Source: RGIG5579 sp045655865 (GTDB lineage Bacteria > Bacillota > Clostridia > Oscillospirales > SIG627). From it: a stretch of DNA of 19,998 bases. The DNA is taken from the NCBI GenBank assembly GCA_045655865.1, contig JAZOQB010000004.1:1-19998 (forward strand). Direction: 5' to 3'. This document shows positions 1 through 7,294 of the stretch, in pieces (position 1 is the stretch's first letter; each line of letters starts with the position of its first letter). The translations under genes were made by a program, and so were the position numbers. The notes beneath the pieces are model-generated. The model did not search any database and was not told the DNA's origin. It was given only the letters and a program-made list of their open reading frames with translations.

Positions 1-233
1 CTTTGCTTGCCAATTCCGGTATCAATCCGCTTCTGGCTGCCGCTATGCTTCCCTGTATCTGTGGAGTTATGTGCGGAATTACACCTCCACTGGGCTTGGG
101 TATGTACGCCGGTATGACCATTGCAGAATCCGATTTCAGCAAGACATTTAAGAACAATCTTTGGTGGGTTGCGGCTCAATTTATCATGCAGGTTGTCATT
201 TTAATGGGATGGCTTCCCATTGTAGGATTGTAA
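1..233 (+). CDS. TRAP transporter large (DctM-type) membrane subunit, C-terminal fragment
   Basis: This is the 3' end of a gene entering from the left edge, in the frame whose first full codon is at 3; the start lies outside the window. The visible ~76 residues are hydrophobic. They contain the segment GITPPLGLGMYAG, which matches the conserved I-T-P-P-x-G loop near the C-terminus of TRAP/DctM permeases, followed by a final membrane segment ending at IVGL. DctM subunits form the sodium-coupled translocation channel for a carboxylate or similar anion delivered by a periplasmic or lipid-anchored binding protein. The substrate cannot be told from this fragment. A small membrane protein starts 13 nt downstream, probably in the same operon. 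Family assignment is fairly sure; subtype (TAXI or DctP, fused or unfused) is open. Confidence 0.75.
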   Translation, partial: LLANSGINPLLAAAMLPCICGVMCGITPPLGLGMYAGMTIAESDFSKTFKNNLWWVAAQFIMQVVILMGWLPIVGL

Positions 234-246
234 GAGAGGTGCGATC

Positions 247-540
247 ATGAAGACGTTTTGTGTAAAACTTTCCAACATATTAAAAACGGTTTTCGGATAC
301 GGAATTATGTCAACATTGTTCGCAGGTGGTTTCACTTTTTTCGGCTATATGGCCGCATTGATTATTGGCGGTGATACCGCCGCCGCAATCTGTACCGTTA
401 TCTATAAAAATATTATCCCTGTAATCATTTATGTTTCTGTTATTTTAGTATTGCTCGGTTTAATTTCTATGTATTTGAACAGTGAGGTAGCATTGACCTC
501 TGAAAAGAAGCAGTCTAAAAAACATGGAGGCGAAATTTAA
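247..540 (+). CDS. Small two-helix membrane protein linked to the TRAP permease
   Basis: This 97-residue protein follows the TRAP permease by 13 nt. An AGAGAGGT ribosome binding site lies before its ATG, so co-transcription is likely. Two hydrophobic segments (about residues 18-41 and 53-76) are visible, then a charged lysine-rich tail (about 83-97) probably on the cytoplasmic side. It is too short and has too few helices for a classical DctQ small subunit, which has four membrane spans. I do not recognise a family. Position suggests an accessory subunit or stabiliser of the transporter, but that is inference from neighbourhood only. Confidence 0.6.
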   Translation: MKTFCVKLSNILKTVFGYGIMSTLFAGGFTFFGYMAALIIGGDTAAAICTVIYKNIIPVIIYVSVILVLLGLISMYLNSEVALTSEKKQSKKHGGEI

Positions 541-556
541 TACATTCGTATAAATT

Positions 557-830
557 TTGACATTTTACACTCGGATATATGACCATCTGAAGGACTGCAA
601 ACAATTATGTCAGGAAGGCGTTCTGACCGATAATTATTACATTCTACGTCTTAAGGGAATGCAGGTAAAAGGTACAGCAGCAGTTCTGACCGCAACGCTG
701 GTATACCCGTACCGCGAACTGTCAGGAAGAATTCAACCGGAAGCATCGCTACATCGAAAATAATATCACAGATATAAACGAAAACGGCGTCGATGTCATG
801 CGACACAATCTCTTACCGGATTTGTTATAA
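557..830 (+). pseudogene. Frameshifted, N-terminally truncated gene remnant of unknown function
   Basis: Two short reading frames join into one coding-like stretch. Frame one runs from 557 to about 701 and includes YDHLKDCKQLCQEGVLTDNY and GTAAVLTATL. Frame two begins at 702 (YTRTANCQEEFNRKHRYIE) and ends at TAA 828-830 after ...VMRHNLLPDLL. Moving between them needs one extra base near 701, as if a single G had been inserted. Upstream of 557 the frame is closed by a stop at 551, there is no ribosome binding site, and the only start would be TTG. Composition is strongly protein-like in both halves, so I read it as the decayed C-terminal ~90 residues of a once longer protein. I do not recognise the family. 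A sequencing error could explain the frameshift but not the missing N-terminus. Confidence 0.55.
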
Positions 831-874
831 TTCCATCAAAAAACTCAGTCTAATGATTCAAAAATTACGAAAAT

Positions 875-905
875 GCTCTGCTAGCAATAGCAGAGCGTTC
901 TTTAA
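875..905 (+). terminator. Rho-independent terminator after the TRAP/remnant unit
   Basis: A perfect 9-bp stem GCTCTGCTA / TAGCAGAGC with a 4-nt GCAA loop (875-896) is followed by GTTCTTTAAATTTT. It lies downstream of the remnant and would end transcription of the transporter unit. Confidence 0.75.
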
Positions 906-917
906 ATTTTGTATAGC

Positions 918-952
918 GTTAATAAAACGACCCGGAAAATTTTCCCGGGTCG
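918..952 (-). terminator. Rho-independent terminator of nagB
   Basis: An 8-bp stem CGACCCGG / CCGGGTCG (928-935 with 945-952), read on the minus strand, is followed by TTTTATTAAC. It lies 19 nt beyond the nagB stop codon. Confidence 0.8.
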
Positions 953-970
953 CTTTGTTGTTGCGGTAAA

Positions 971-1756
971 TTACTTTTCGTTTTTATAGATCTCTTTGAA
1001 ATACTTGTAGGTATCTACCTTCAGTTCGCCGCAAGCTGCCTCATCGCAAGCGATGATTCCATCGGGATGCAGCTGAAGAGCGCTGATGGTCCAGGCGTGA
1101 TCCACGCCGCCTTCTACACAGTGCCGCAACGCCCGAGCCTTATTGTGTCCGCTGATCAGAAGCAGAACCTGTTTAGAATCGCAGACAGTGCCCACGCCAA
1201 CGGATAATGCGGTCTTGGGAACCTTGTTAGGATCATTGTCAAAGAAACGAGAGTTCGCAATAAGGGTATCCTCGGTGAGCGCACGAATGCCGGTACGAGA
1301 AGTCAAAGATGTAAAGGGTTCATTGAACGCGATGTGACCATCAACACCGCTACCGCCCAAGAAAAGATCAATGCCGCCGTAAGATGCGATCTTCTCTTCA
1401 TAGCGTCTGCATTCCTCCTCCAGATCCGTTGCCATACCGTTGAGGATATTGATATTCTCGGCGGGAATATCAATGTGGTTAAAGAAATTATCGTGCATAA
1501 AATACCAATAGCTCTGGTCATGCTCACGAGGCAGGCCAACGTACTCATCCATGTTGAAGGTAACAACGTTTTTAAAAGAAACTTCCCCTGCCTTGTTCAT
1601 TTCGATCAAGTTTCTGTAAACGCCCAAAGGAGAAGAACCGGTAGGCAGTCCAAGAACGAAAGGACGGTTATCCTTATGATTGTTGATAGCATCAGCAATA
1701 TGTTTGGCAGCCCATGCGCTCATATCGCTATAATTGTTTTTAATGATCAATTTCAT
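971..1756 (-). CDS. nagB: Glucosamine-6-phosphate deaminase
   Basis: NagB converts glucosamine-6-phosphate to fructose-6-phosphate and ammonia in the cytosol, the last step that feeds amino sugars into glycolysis. The 261-residue length is typical. Visible motifs are GLPTGSSP (residues 36-43, phosphate binding), NMDEY (68-72, with Asp70 as the expected general base) and GGSGVDGHIAFNEP (134-147, with the catalytic His141 and Glu146). The ATG at 1756 is supported by a GGAGGA site 8 nt upstream. The gene is monocistronic, with its own promoter and terminator. nagA lies 12 kb away on the other strand. The promoter carries a palindromic operator candidate (see 1809-1841), so amino-sugar-responsive repression is plausible. 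Identification is secure. Confidence 0.97.
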   Translation of the reverse strand: MKLIIKNNYSDMSAWAAKHIADAINNHKDNRPFVLGLPTGSSPLGVYRNLIEMNKAGEVSFKNVVTFNMDEYVGLPREHDQSYWYFMHDNFFNHIDIPAENINILNGMATDLEEECRRYEEKIASYGGIDLFLGGSGVDGHIAFNEPFTSLTSRTGIRALTEDTLIANSRFFDNDPNKVPKTALSVGVGTVCDSKQVLLLISGHNKARALRHCVEGGVDHAWTISALQLHPDGIIACDEAACGELKVDTYKYFKEIYKNEK

Positions 1757-1808
1757 GTTTGTTCATCCTCCAAAAAGAATATTAGTGAAAAGAAAATCTT
1801 CGTTTTGA

Positions 1809-1841
1809 ATTATACATCTCAAAATCCTTTTTGTCTAGACA
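1809..1841 (-). promoter_or_regulatory. nagB promoter with dre/NagR-like operator
   Basis: On the minus strand the -35 box TAGACA (plus 1837-1832) and -10 box TATAAT (plus 1814-1809) are separated by exactly 17 bp. The -35 box lies inside the perfect 10-bp palindrome TGTCTAGACA (1832-1841). Its core GTCTAGAC equals the centre of the dre operator recognised by GntR-family amino-sugar regulators (DasR, consensus centre GGTCTAGACC; related NagR/YvoA sites). A repressor bound there would cover the -35 box. The site and spacing are seen directly; the regulator is inferred and is not encoded in this window. Confidence 0.7.
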
Positions 1842-1982
1842 TTTCAGAATACTTTTCAGATTTTCTTTCATAAATACACACCGTTTTATCCTTTCCCTAT
1901 TTTTTTACAAACACTAAAAAACAAGAGAATGCACCCTCAATTTTTCATTGAATATAATAAACGAGGAGGTGCAACTCAAAAC

Positions 1983-2786
1983 ATGAATCATTTTGTTTTT
2001 ATGGCTTTAATTGCAACGATAGGCACCTGGTTTTTAACAGCAATGGGCGCCGCAACCGTTGCATTTTTTAAATCCCCCAATCCCAAGATCATGAATCTGA
2101 TGCTTGGATTCACTTCCGGAGTCATGATAGCGGCCAGTTTCTGGTCCCTCTTGCAGCCTGCCATTGAAAGGGCGGAGTTTTCGTCAGAATTGCCTGCCTG
2201 GTTTGTGGCAACCCTAGGATTTCTTTTCGGAGCACTGTTTATGTGGGGGTCAGACAAGATCGTTTCCTTTTCTCGACGAAAGGCAGATAGCATACAAGGC
2301 AAGCCAAATGAAAGATTGAATCGGATCATCATGCTGATTTTTTCAATCACCCTTCATAACATCCCGGAAGGACTGGCGGTGGGCGTAGCATTCGGAGCTC
2401 TGAAAAACAACGCCTACACTACCGAAAGCCTCATGGGCGCCATTGCAATCGCCTTGGGAATTGGATTGCAAAACTTCCCAGAAGGCGCAGCAGTTTCCAT
2501 ACCACTCAGGCGTGAAGGTTATTCCCGCAAAAAAAGTTTTCTCATCGGACAGGCTTCCGGTATGGTTGAGCCCATTGCCGGCATAATTGGAGCTGTTATG
2601 GTTGTTTCCATTGAGATCATTTTACCCTACGCGCTTTCTTTTGCAGCAGGCGCAATGATTCTTGTGGCAGTTCATGAATTAATTCCTGAATGTCAGCAGA
2701 ATCAAAAAAACCAACCCTATCTTGCAACAATGGGGATCATTCTCGGTTTTGCGTCAATGATGCTATTGGACGTCATGCTTGGATAA
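1983..2786 (+). CDS. ZIP-family divalent metal transporter (ZupT-like)
   Basis: This is a 267-residue integral membrane protein of the ZIP family, expected to import Zn2+ and possibly Fe2+, Mn2+ or other divalent cations across the cytoplasmic membrane. About eight hydrophobic segments are visible. The two signature metal-site helices are HNIPEGLAVGVAFGA (from residue 125) and NFPEGAAVS (from residue 164), and a further HELIPE is at 231-236. The cytoplasmic loop after helix III (about residues 92-115) is short and basic and lacks the histidine-rich run of eukaryotic ZIPs. An in-frame ATG at 1929 exists, but an AGGAGGT site at 1964-1970 favours the ATG at 1983. The gene stands alone and ends at a bidirectional terminator facing the Rrf2 gene. 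Metal specificity cannot be read from sequence. Confidence 0.92.
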   Translation: MNHFVFMALIATIGTWFLTAMGAATVAFFKSPNPKIMNLMLGFTSGVMIAASFWSLLQPAIERAEFSSELPAWFVATLGFLFGALFMWGSDKIVSFSRRKADSIQGKPNERLNRIIMLIFSITLHNIPEGLAVGVAFGALKNNAYTTESLMGAIAIALGIGLQNFPEGAAVSIPLRREGYSRKKSFLIGQASGMVEPIAGIIGAVMVVSIEIILPYALSFAAGAMILVAVHELIPECQQNQKNQPYLATMGIILGFASMMLLDVMLG

Positions 2787-2813
2787 TTTAGAAAAACGTT
2801 ATATTAATCGACA

Positions 2814-2850
2814 TAAAAAGGGCGCGACTTTCCAGCCGCGACCTTTTTTA
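2814..2850. terminator. Bidirectional terminator between the ZIP transporter and rrf2
   Basis: The hairpin has arms AAAAAGG and CCTTTTT around an inner CGCG/CGCG pairing with one G-A mismatch, so U-runs are present in both directions. It is placed to stop both the ZIP transporter (+) and the metF-metH-rrf2 transcript (-). On the minus strand it overlaps the last bases of the rrf2 gene. Confidence 0.8.
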
Positions 2851-3261
2851 TTTATTTTCCATTTTTATCAAATCTGCAATGGTAATTCCGTCAAAAAAAT
2901 CGTTGGTTATTTTGAAAAATTCTCGCCACATAGGAAGCATTTTGCAATTTGAGCTCCGTTGACAAGAGCTATTTTCGCATTCCACACAAGAAACAGGAGC
3001 AATGTCTCCTTCCGTGAGACGGAGGATCTCTCCCACCGTATAATCTTTCGGATCTCGACTCAAGCGATAGCCACCGCCTTTTCCGGGTACCCCTTCTACT
3101 AAATTATTTTTAGAAAGCGAGGGCAAGATCTGCTCCAGGTACTTCAGCGAAATTCCTTGCCGATCTGCAACCTCTTTCATAGGAATGTATCTTTGTTCTT
3201 GGCGCTCAGCAAGATCGATCATCACACAAAGGGCGTATCGACCACGAGTAGATATCATCAT
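2848..3261 (-). CDS. Rrf2-family transcriptional regulator (IscR/CymR-like)
   Basis: This 137-residue winged-helix regulator starts with the family hallmark ISTRGRYAL. The recognition region is around LKYLEQILPSL (39-49), followed by the wing GKGGGYRLS (60-68). Residues 92-106 hold four cysteines spaced C-x2-C-x4-C-x5-C. IscR-type members bind a [2Fe-2S] cluster through three cysteines here, while Bacillus CymR, the cysteine-metabolism repressor, lacks them. The gene begins 6 nt after metH and is the last gene of the methionine operon. cysK lies just upstream of that operon, so control of sulfur metabolism in response to Fe-S or redox state, or to a CysK partner, is a reasonable inference. 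Either of two adjacent ATGs (3261 or 3258) could be used; relatives usually begin M-x-IST, which favours 3258. Confidence 0.9.
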   Translation of the reverse strand: MMISTRGRYALCVMIDLAERQEQRYIPMKEVADRQGISLKYLEQILPSLSKNNLVEGVPGKGGGYRLSRDPKDYTVGEILRLTEGDIAPVSCVECENSSCQRSSNCKMLPMWREFFKITNDFFDGITIADLIKMENK

Positions 3262-3267
3262 GTCTCT

Positions 3268-5679
3268 TTACCTTTGTTTGTTCTGAATTTCTTCCGCATA
3301 GCGTACTGCTTCCATGGCGTCTTTTGCGTACCGATCCGCTCCGATGGCATCAGCGTACGCACGGTTAAGAACAGCTCCTCCCACCACAATTTTGCACCAT
3401 GGCGCTTCCCGACGGAGTTGACGTATCGTTTCCTCCATAGCCGGAACGGTTGTAGTCATCAGAGCGCTAAGACCTACCAATGGAGCGTGAAGTCGAATCG
3501 TCTCTTTTACAATGGTCTCCGGAGCAACATCTTTTCCAAGATCGGAAACCTGAAAGCCATAATTGGAAAGAAGCAGGCCTACAATATTCTTTCCAATGTC
3601 GTGAATATCTCCTTTAACCGTGGCAAGAACAATGTTAAATTTTCTTGCTCCTTTTCCTTCAGGCATGCTCTCCTGAATGACTCGAAAAGCACATTTTGCC
3701 GCTTCCGCACTCATGAGTAACTGAGGGAGATACAGTGTTTTCTTTTCGTAAGCTACCCCAACAAGATCCAGCGCCGGGATGATCTGATCCTGAACCACCG
3801 CAAGAGGATCCACGCCTTCAAGCAACTGTCTTGTAAGATGTGATGCCTCATCTTTTAGACCTTTTACGATGGCTCTTTGTAAACGGGACTCCGTTTGATT
3901 TTCATCAAATGACATTTGGTGATCAGAAGTTAATTCCAAACTACTCCCTTGGGAAATCGAGGAGGCAAAAGCAACATAATCAGCACAATTCTCATCCAAC
4001 CCTGCAATGGCTCGATAAGAAAAATAAGCCTTTTTCATTTCCAAGGAATTAGGATTTACAATGGCCGCAGAGAGACCAGAACTTAATGCCAAGGCAAAAA
4101 AGCTGCCGTTGATCATCTCGCGCGAAGGAAGTCCAAAAGAAATATTGGAAACGCCAAGCAAGGTATGGCATCCAAGATCATTTTTGATCGCCTTCACCGC
4201 ACGCAGAGTTTCCCGTGCACTGGATTGGTCGGAGCTGATCGTTAGTGCAAGAGGGTCGAAGATCAAATCTTTTTTTGAAATACCATATCGCTTAGCTTCT
4301 TTAATAATTCTTTTTGCAATGGCAACCCTTCCCTGCGCATCTTGAGGGATTCCCTTTTCATCCAGCGTCAGCGCTACCACAAGGCCACCGTATTTCTTGG
4401 CAAGGGGAAAAACCTTATCCATGCTTTCCTGTTTTCCGTTAACAGAATTGATCATAGCTTTGCCGTTGTAGATACGCAAAGCCGCTTCCATGGCAACCGC
4501 ATCGGAAGTATCGATCTGCAGCGGAAGATCCAAAATTCCTTGCAAACGAAATACGGCATTTTGTAGCATGGAAGATTCATCGATCTCGGGCAGACCAACG
4601 TTTACATCTAGAATATGAACGCCCTTCTCCTCCTGTGCAATTCCTTCTTTTAAAATGTAGTCCATATCGTGGTGCCGCAGAGCTTCTTGAAAACGTTTTT
4701 TTCCGGTGGGATTGATTCTCTCTCCGATCAGTATCGGTTCTTTGTCAAAACGAACAGAGCGAGAATAGGAGGAGACCCAGGTGATATTTTTGTCTTTCAA
4801 AGGACGCGGATCTAAATCTTTTGACTTTTTGATCAAGGCAGAAAGATGAGCGGGTGTAGTCCCACAGCAGCCTCCCACAACACGAACGCCTGCACGGATC
4901 AGTTCCGAAACTTCAGCACCGAATTCTTCCGGAGAAACATCGTACACTGTCTTGCCGTCCCGAGATTGCGGAAGCCCGGCGTTGGGTTTAAAAATTACCG
5001 GAACGGACGCAAGACTACAGTACTCTCGGGCAATGGGTTCCAGTGCCTTTGGCCCAAGCGAACAATTCATCCCGATTGCATTCGCCCCCATGCCCTCAAG
5101 CATAGCGATCATAGCAGCGGGATCGGCACCGGTCATAAGTTTGCCATCCTCGCCGTAAACATTGGATACAAATACAGGAAGATCTGAATTCTCCTTCGCA
5201 GCCAAAAGAGCAGCTTTTGTCTCTAGGCTATCATTCATAGTTTCGATAAAAATCAGGTCCACACCAAATTTCACACCCAGTTTTACCGTCTCAGCGAAAA
5301 CCGAAATCGCTTCCTCAAAAGGAAGATCACCAAAAGGGGCCAGCATACGGCCCGTTGGTCCGATATCCAAAGCTACCCATTTGGGCTGAGCGCTATGGCT
5401 GGTTATCTGAGCTGTCCGTGCATTATTGATAGCAGCAGAAACCACCTCTTCCAATTCCTTCTTTTCAAATTTCAAGAGGTTTGCCCCAAAGGTATTGGTA
5501 TTTACAACGTGACAACCCGCGTTAAAATAATCAAGATGAATCTGAGTAACCACGTCAGGATGAGACAGATTCCATCGCTCAGGTAGCTCTCCGGGAAACA
5601 GGCCCCTCTGGGCTAATTGCGTCCCCATTCCTCCGTCAAGATATATGACGTTGTTTTCCAGATATTTGCAAACATTCAT
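3268..5679 (-). CDS. metH: B12-dependent methionine synthase lacking the activation domain
   Basis: This enzyme transfers a methyl group from 5-methyltetrahydrofolate via cobalamin to homocysteine, giving methionine. Its 803 residues cover three of the four classical modules. The homocysteine/zinc barrel (about 1-290) has Cys206 in GMNCSLGP and Cys271-Cys272 in GGCCGTTP as zinc ligands. The pterin-binding barrel runs about 315-565 (IGERINPTG at 318). The cobalamin module (about 595-800) has the His-on motif DIHDIG at 691-696, with His693 as the lower axial ligand. The C-terminal SAM-binding reactivation domain of the E. coli enzyme (about 1227 residues) is absent. It is supplied by the gene 9 nt upstream. 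The start is supported by a GGAGA site. It is co-transcribed with metF and rrf2. Confidence 0.96.
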   Translation of the reverse strand: MNVCKYLENNVIYLDGGMGTQLAQRGLFPGELPERWNLSHPDVVTQIHLDYFNAGCHVVNTNTFGANLLKFEKKELEEVVSAAINNARTAQITSHSAQPKWVALDIGPTGRMLAPFGDLPFEEAISVFAETVKLGVKFGVDLIFIETMNDSLETKAALLAAKENSDLPVFVSNVYGEDGKLMTGADPAAMIAMLEGMGANAIGMNCSLGPKALEPIAREYCSLASVPVIFKPNAGLPQSRDGKTVYDVSPEEFGAEVSELIRAGVRVVGGCCGTTPAHLSALIKKSKDLDPRPLKDKNITWVSSYSRSVRFDKEPILIGERINPTGKKRFQEALRHHDMDYILKEGIAQEEKGVHILDVNVGLPEIDESSMLQNAVFRLQGILDLPLQIDTSDAVAMEAALRIYNGKAMINSVNGKQESMDKVFPLAKKYGGLVVALTLDEKGIPQDAQGRVAIAKRIIKEAKRYGISKKDLIFDPLALTISSDQSSARETLRAVKAIKNDLGCHTLLGVSNISFGLPSREMINGSFFALALSSGLSAAIVNPNSLEMKKAYFSYRAIAGLDENCADYVAFASSISQGSSLELTSDHQMSFDENQTESRLQRAIVKGLKDEASHLTRQLLEGVDPLAVVQDQIIPALDLVGVAYEKKTLYLPQLLMSAEAAKCAFRVIQESMPEGKGARKFNIVLATVKGDIHDIGKNIVGLLLSNYGFQVSDLGKDVAPETIVKETIRLHAPLVGLSALMTTTVPAMEETIRQLRREAPWCKIVVGGAVLNRAYADAIGADRYAKDAMEAVRYAEEIQNKQR

Positions 5680-5688
5680 GTTTATCTC

Positions 5689-6288
5689 CTATTTTATCCC
5701 AACCAAAGCAGTAACTGATTTTGTCGGCGACATCAACAGACTTTCATTTAAAGTCAAGCCAATTCTTTTTGAGCAGTCCAAAATGCGAAAAATATCCTTT
5801 TGCATTTCCAGCGGAACATCTCCATATCCCGGGCTAAACCGCGGAAAAATATCCTTTCCTTCCTTCTGCTTTTCTTTTTTAATCTCTTGAAAAAAAAGAT
5901 CGCAAAGACTCTCAACACGTTCTGCTCCGATCCCTTGAAAGATCAAAGCTTTCACAGGAGAGATCGCGGAATACTTCAATATCAAGCGATCAATTCCCAT
6001 ACCGATGGTTGCAGCAAACAACAAAACAGAATCACATCCGGAAAGACATTTTTTCAGAGACTCAGATCTTGTCTTTGTAAATTCCAGATCAATCACCTCT
6101 CCGCGAAGGGAAACCGGGAATTCCCCGTAGCATACTTGAAAACGAAGCTGAGGTACCACCTCCGAAAGACACGATTCTAAAAGAGCAGACGTATCTTGTT
6201 CTCCTGGCGGCGTCCCAATATAACGCAGAATTTCTTTTCTGGAAATTTCCGGCGCGTCGTAAGTTTTCGTTGAAACGATCCCAATCAT
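5689..6288 (-). CDS. Free-standing methionine synthase activation-domain protein
   Basis: This 199-residue protein resembles the C-terminal activation domain of MetH. That domain binds S-adenosylmethionine and, with an electron donor, remethylates cobalamin that has oxidised to Cob(II). The sequence RFSPGYGD (150-157) matches the R-x-x-x-G-Y SAM-binding motif of that domain, and FAATIGMGID (91-100) lies where the family has a conserved glycine-rich stretch. The reading frame overlaps the metF stop by 4 nt (ATGA), indicating translational coupling, and metH begins 9 nt downstream. The separate domain explains why metH is short. This split arrangement is known in Thermotoga and many Firmicutes. 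Functional assignment rests on motif plus operon position and is strong. It might instead serve another corrinoid methyltransferase, but the neighbourhood argues against that. Confidence 0.88.
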   Translation of the reverse strand: MIGIVSTKTYDAPEISRKEILRYIGTPPGEQDTSALLESCLSEVVPQLRFQVCYGEFPVSLRGEVIDLEFTKTRSESLKKCLSGCDSVLLFAATIGMGIDRLILKYSAISPVKALIFQGIGAERVESLCDLFFQEIKKEKQKEGKDIFPRFSPGYGDVPLEMQKDIFRILDCSKRIGLTLNESLLMSPTKSVTALVGIK

Positions 6289-7166
6289 GCTTTTCCCAAA
6301 ATATCACACAAATTGCTCTGAATTTTTTCGGCAACGTCCGGCTTATTCATGGAATAGACATGAACGTTGGTAATACCATTGGCATAGAGATCGATAATTT
6401 GATCCGTAGCGTAGGCGATCCCTGCTTGCTTCATCGCAGCAGGATCCGAGCCAAATCGATCAACCAGACTCTTAAAACGCTGTGGCATAAAGGAGCCGGA
6501 GAGTTTCATGGCTCTTTCCACCTGACTTGCATGAGTGATTGGCATGATGCCCGGAATGATTGGCACCGTAATACCCGCTTCTCTGATTTTGTAGAGAAAA
6601 TTGTAAAGCAAATTATTATCAAAGAACATTTGGGTGGTGAGAAATTGACATCCGGCATCCACTTTTTCTTTTAAATAGCGAATATCCTCTTTTTGGTTTT
6701 CGCTTTCCGGGTGGATCTCCGGATAGCAAGCACCACCAATACAAAAATCAGAACCGCAACTTCTCAGTTCCTCCACCAGCTCAATGGCGTGATGATACGC
6801 CCAGTCGCGGCGGTCTGCTCCTTCCAGGGCCGCCGGAATATCTCCCCGCAGAGCCATAATGTTTTCAATCCCTGCCGCTTGAATTTGACAGATCTTCTTT
6901 CTGACGGTTTCCTTCGAGGAAGACACACAGGTCAAATGCGCTAAGGTAGGAACGTTATAACGCTCTTTGATATCTTTTGCAATTTCCAAGGTATATTGGC
7001 TGGTTCCTCCACCCGCGCCGTAAGTTACGCTCATAAAAGAGGGGCGTAGCTTTGCAATTTCTCCTGTGGCAGAGCGCACACTTTCAAAGCCCATTTCAGT
7101 TTTTGGTGGAAACACTTCAAACGAGAGATGCAGGGTTCCTTGTTGAAGCAGGTCAATGATTTTCAT
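6285..7166 (-). CDS. metF: 5,10-methylenetetrahydrofolate reductase
   Basis: MetF reduces methylene-THF to 5-methyl-THF, the methyl donor for the MetH encoded two genes downstream, using FAD. Its 293 residues match bacterial MetF. Motifs seen are FEVFPPK (16-22), VTYGAGGGTS (47-56), LAHLTCV (75-81), MALRGD and, further on, TTQMFFDN and PIIPGIMPI. It is the first gene of the metF-activation domain-metH-rrf2 operon, with an AAAGGA site about 10 nt before the ATG. It is separated from cysK by 128 nt that include the cysK terminator, so it likely has its own promoter in that gap. I could not identify that promoter with confidence. Confidence 0.96.
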   Translation of the reverse strand: MKIIDLLQQGTLHLSFEVFPPKTEMGFESVRSATGEIAKLRPSFMSVTYGAGGGTSQYTLEIAKDIKERYNVPTLAHLTCVSSSKETVRKKICQIQAAGIENIMALRGDIPAALEGADRRDWAYHHAIELVEELRSCGSDFCIGGACYPEIHPESENQKEDIRYLKEKVDAGCQFLTTQMFFDNNLLYNFLYKIREAGITVPIIPGIMPITHASQVERAMKLSGSFMPQRFKSLVDRFGSDPAAMKQAGIAYATDQIIDLYANGITNVHVYSMNKPDVAEKIQSNLCDILGKA

Positions 7167-7252
7167 AAATAGATATCCTTTTCCATTGATATATGTTCAT
7201 CACAACAAAAGTTTAAAATTCTAATGATCCGCATGAGAGATCAAAGATAATA

Positions 7253-7287
7253 TATTTTAAAAACTCCGGCGCAGAATGCACCGGAGC
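7253..7287 (-). terminator. Rho-independent terminator of cysK
   Basis: Read on the minus strand, CTCCGG and CCGGAG arms (7286-7281 with 7269-7264) with an inner GCA/TGC pairing are followed by TTTTTAAAATATA. It lies 8 nt past the cysK stop and separates cysK from metF. Confidence 0.88.
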
Positions 7288-7294
7288 GTAAAAT

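Noticed and set aside
787..814. The 12-mer TGTCATGCGACA shared with 19926-19937
   Set aside because: By rough count several such chance 12-mer matches are expected in a 20-kb window, and one copy lies in the decayed coding sequence.
1334..1873. Long plus-strand open frame antisense to nagB
   Set aside because: It is a shadow frame over a secure nagB, with no ribosome binding site and no family-like motifs.
1953..1958. TATAAT upstream of the ZIP transporter as its -10 box
   Set aside because: No acceptable -35 at 16-18 bp, and the implied start point would fall at the ribosome binding site.
7225..7243. TGATC-N9-GATCA inverted repeat upstream of metF as an operator
   Set aside because: The arms are only 5 bp and no clear promoter could be placed relative to it.
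7167..7294. SAM or T-box riboswitch upstream of metF
   Set aside because: The 128-nt gap is largely taken by the cysK terminator, and no SAM-riboswitch or T-box conserved elements are seen.
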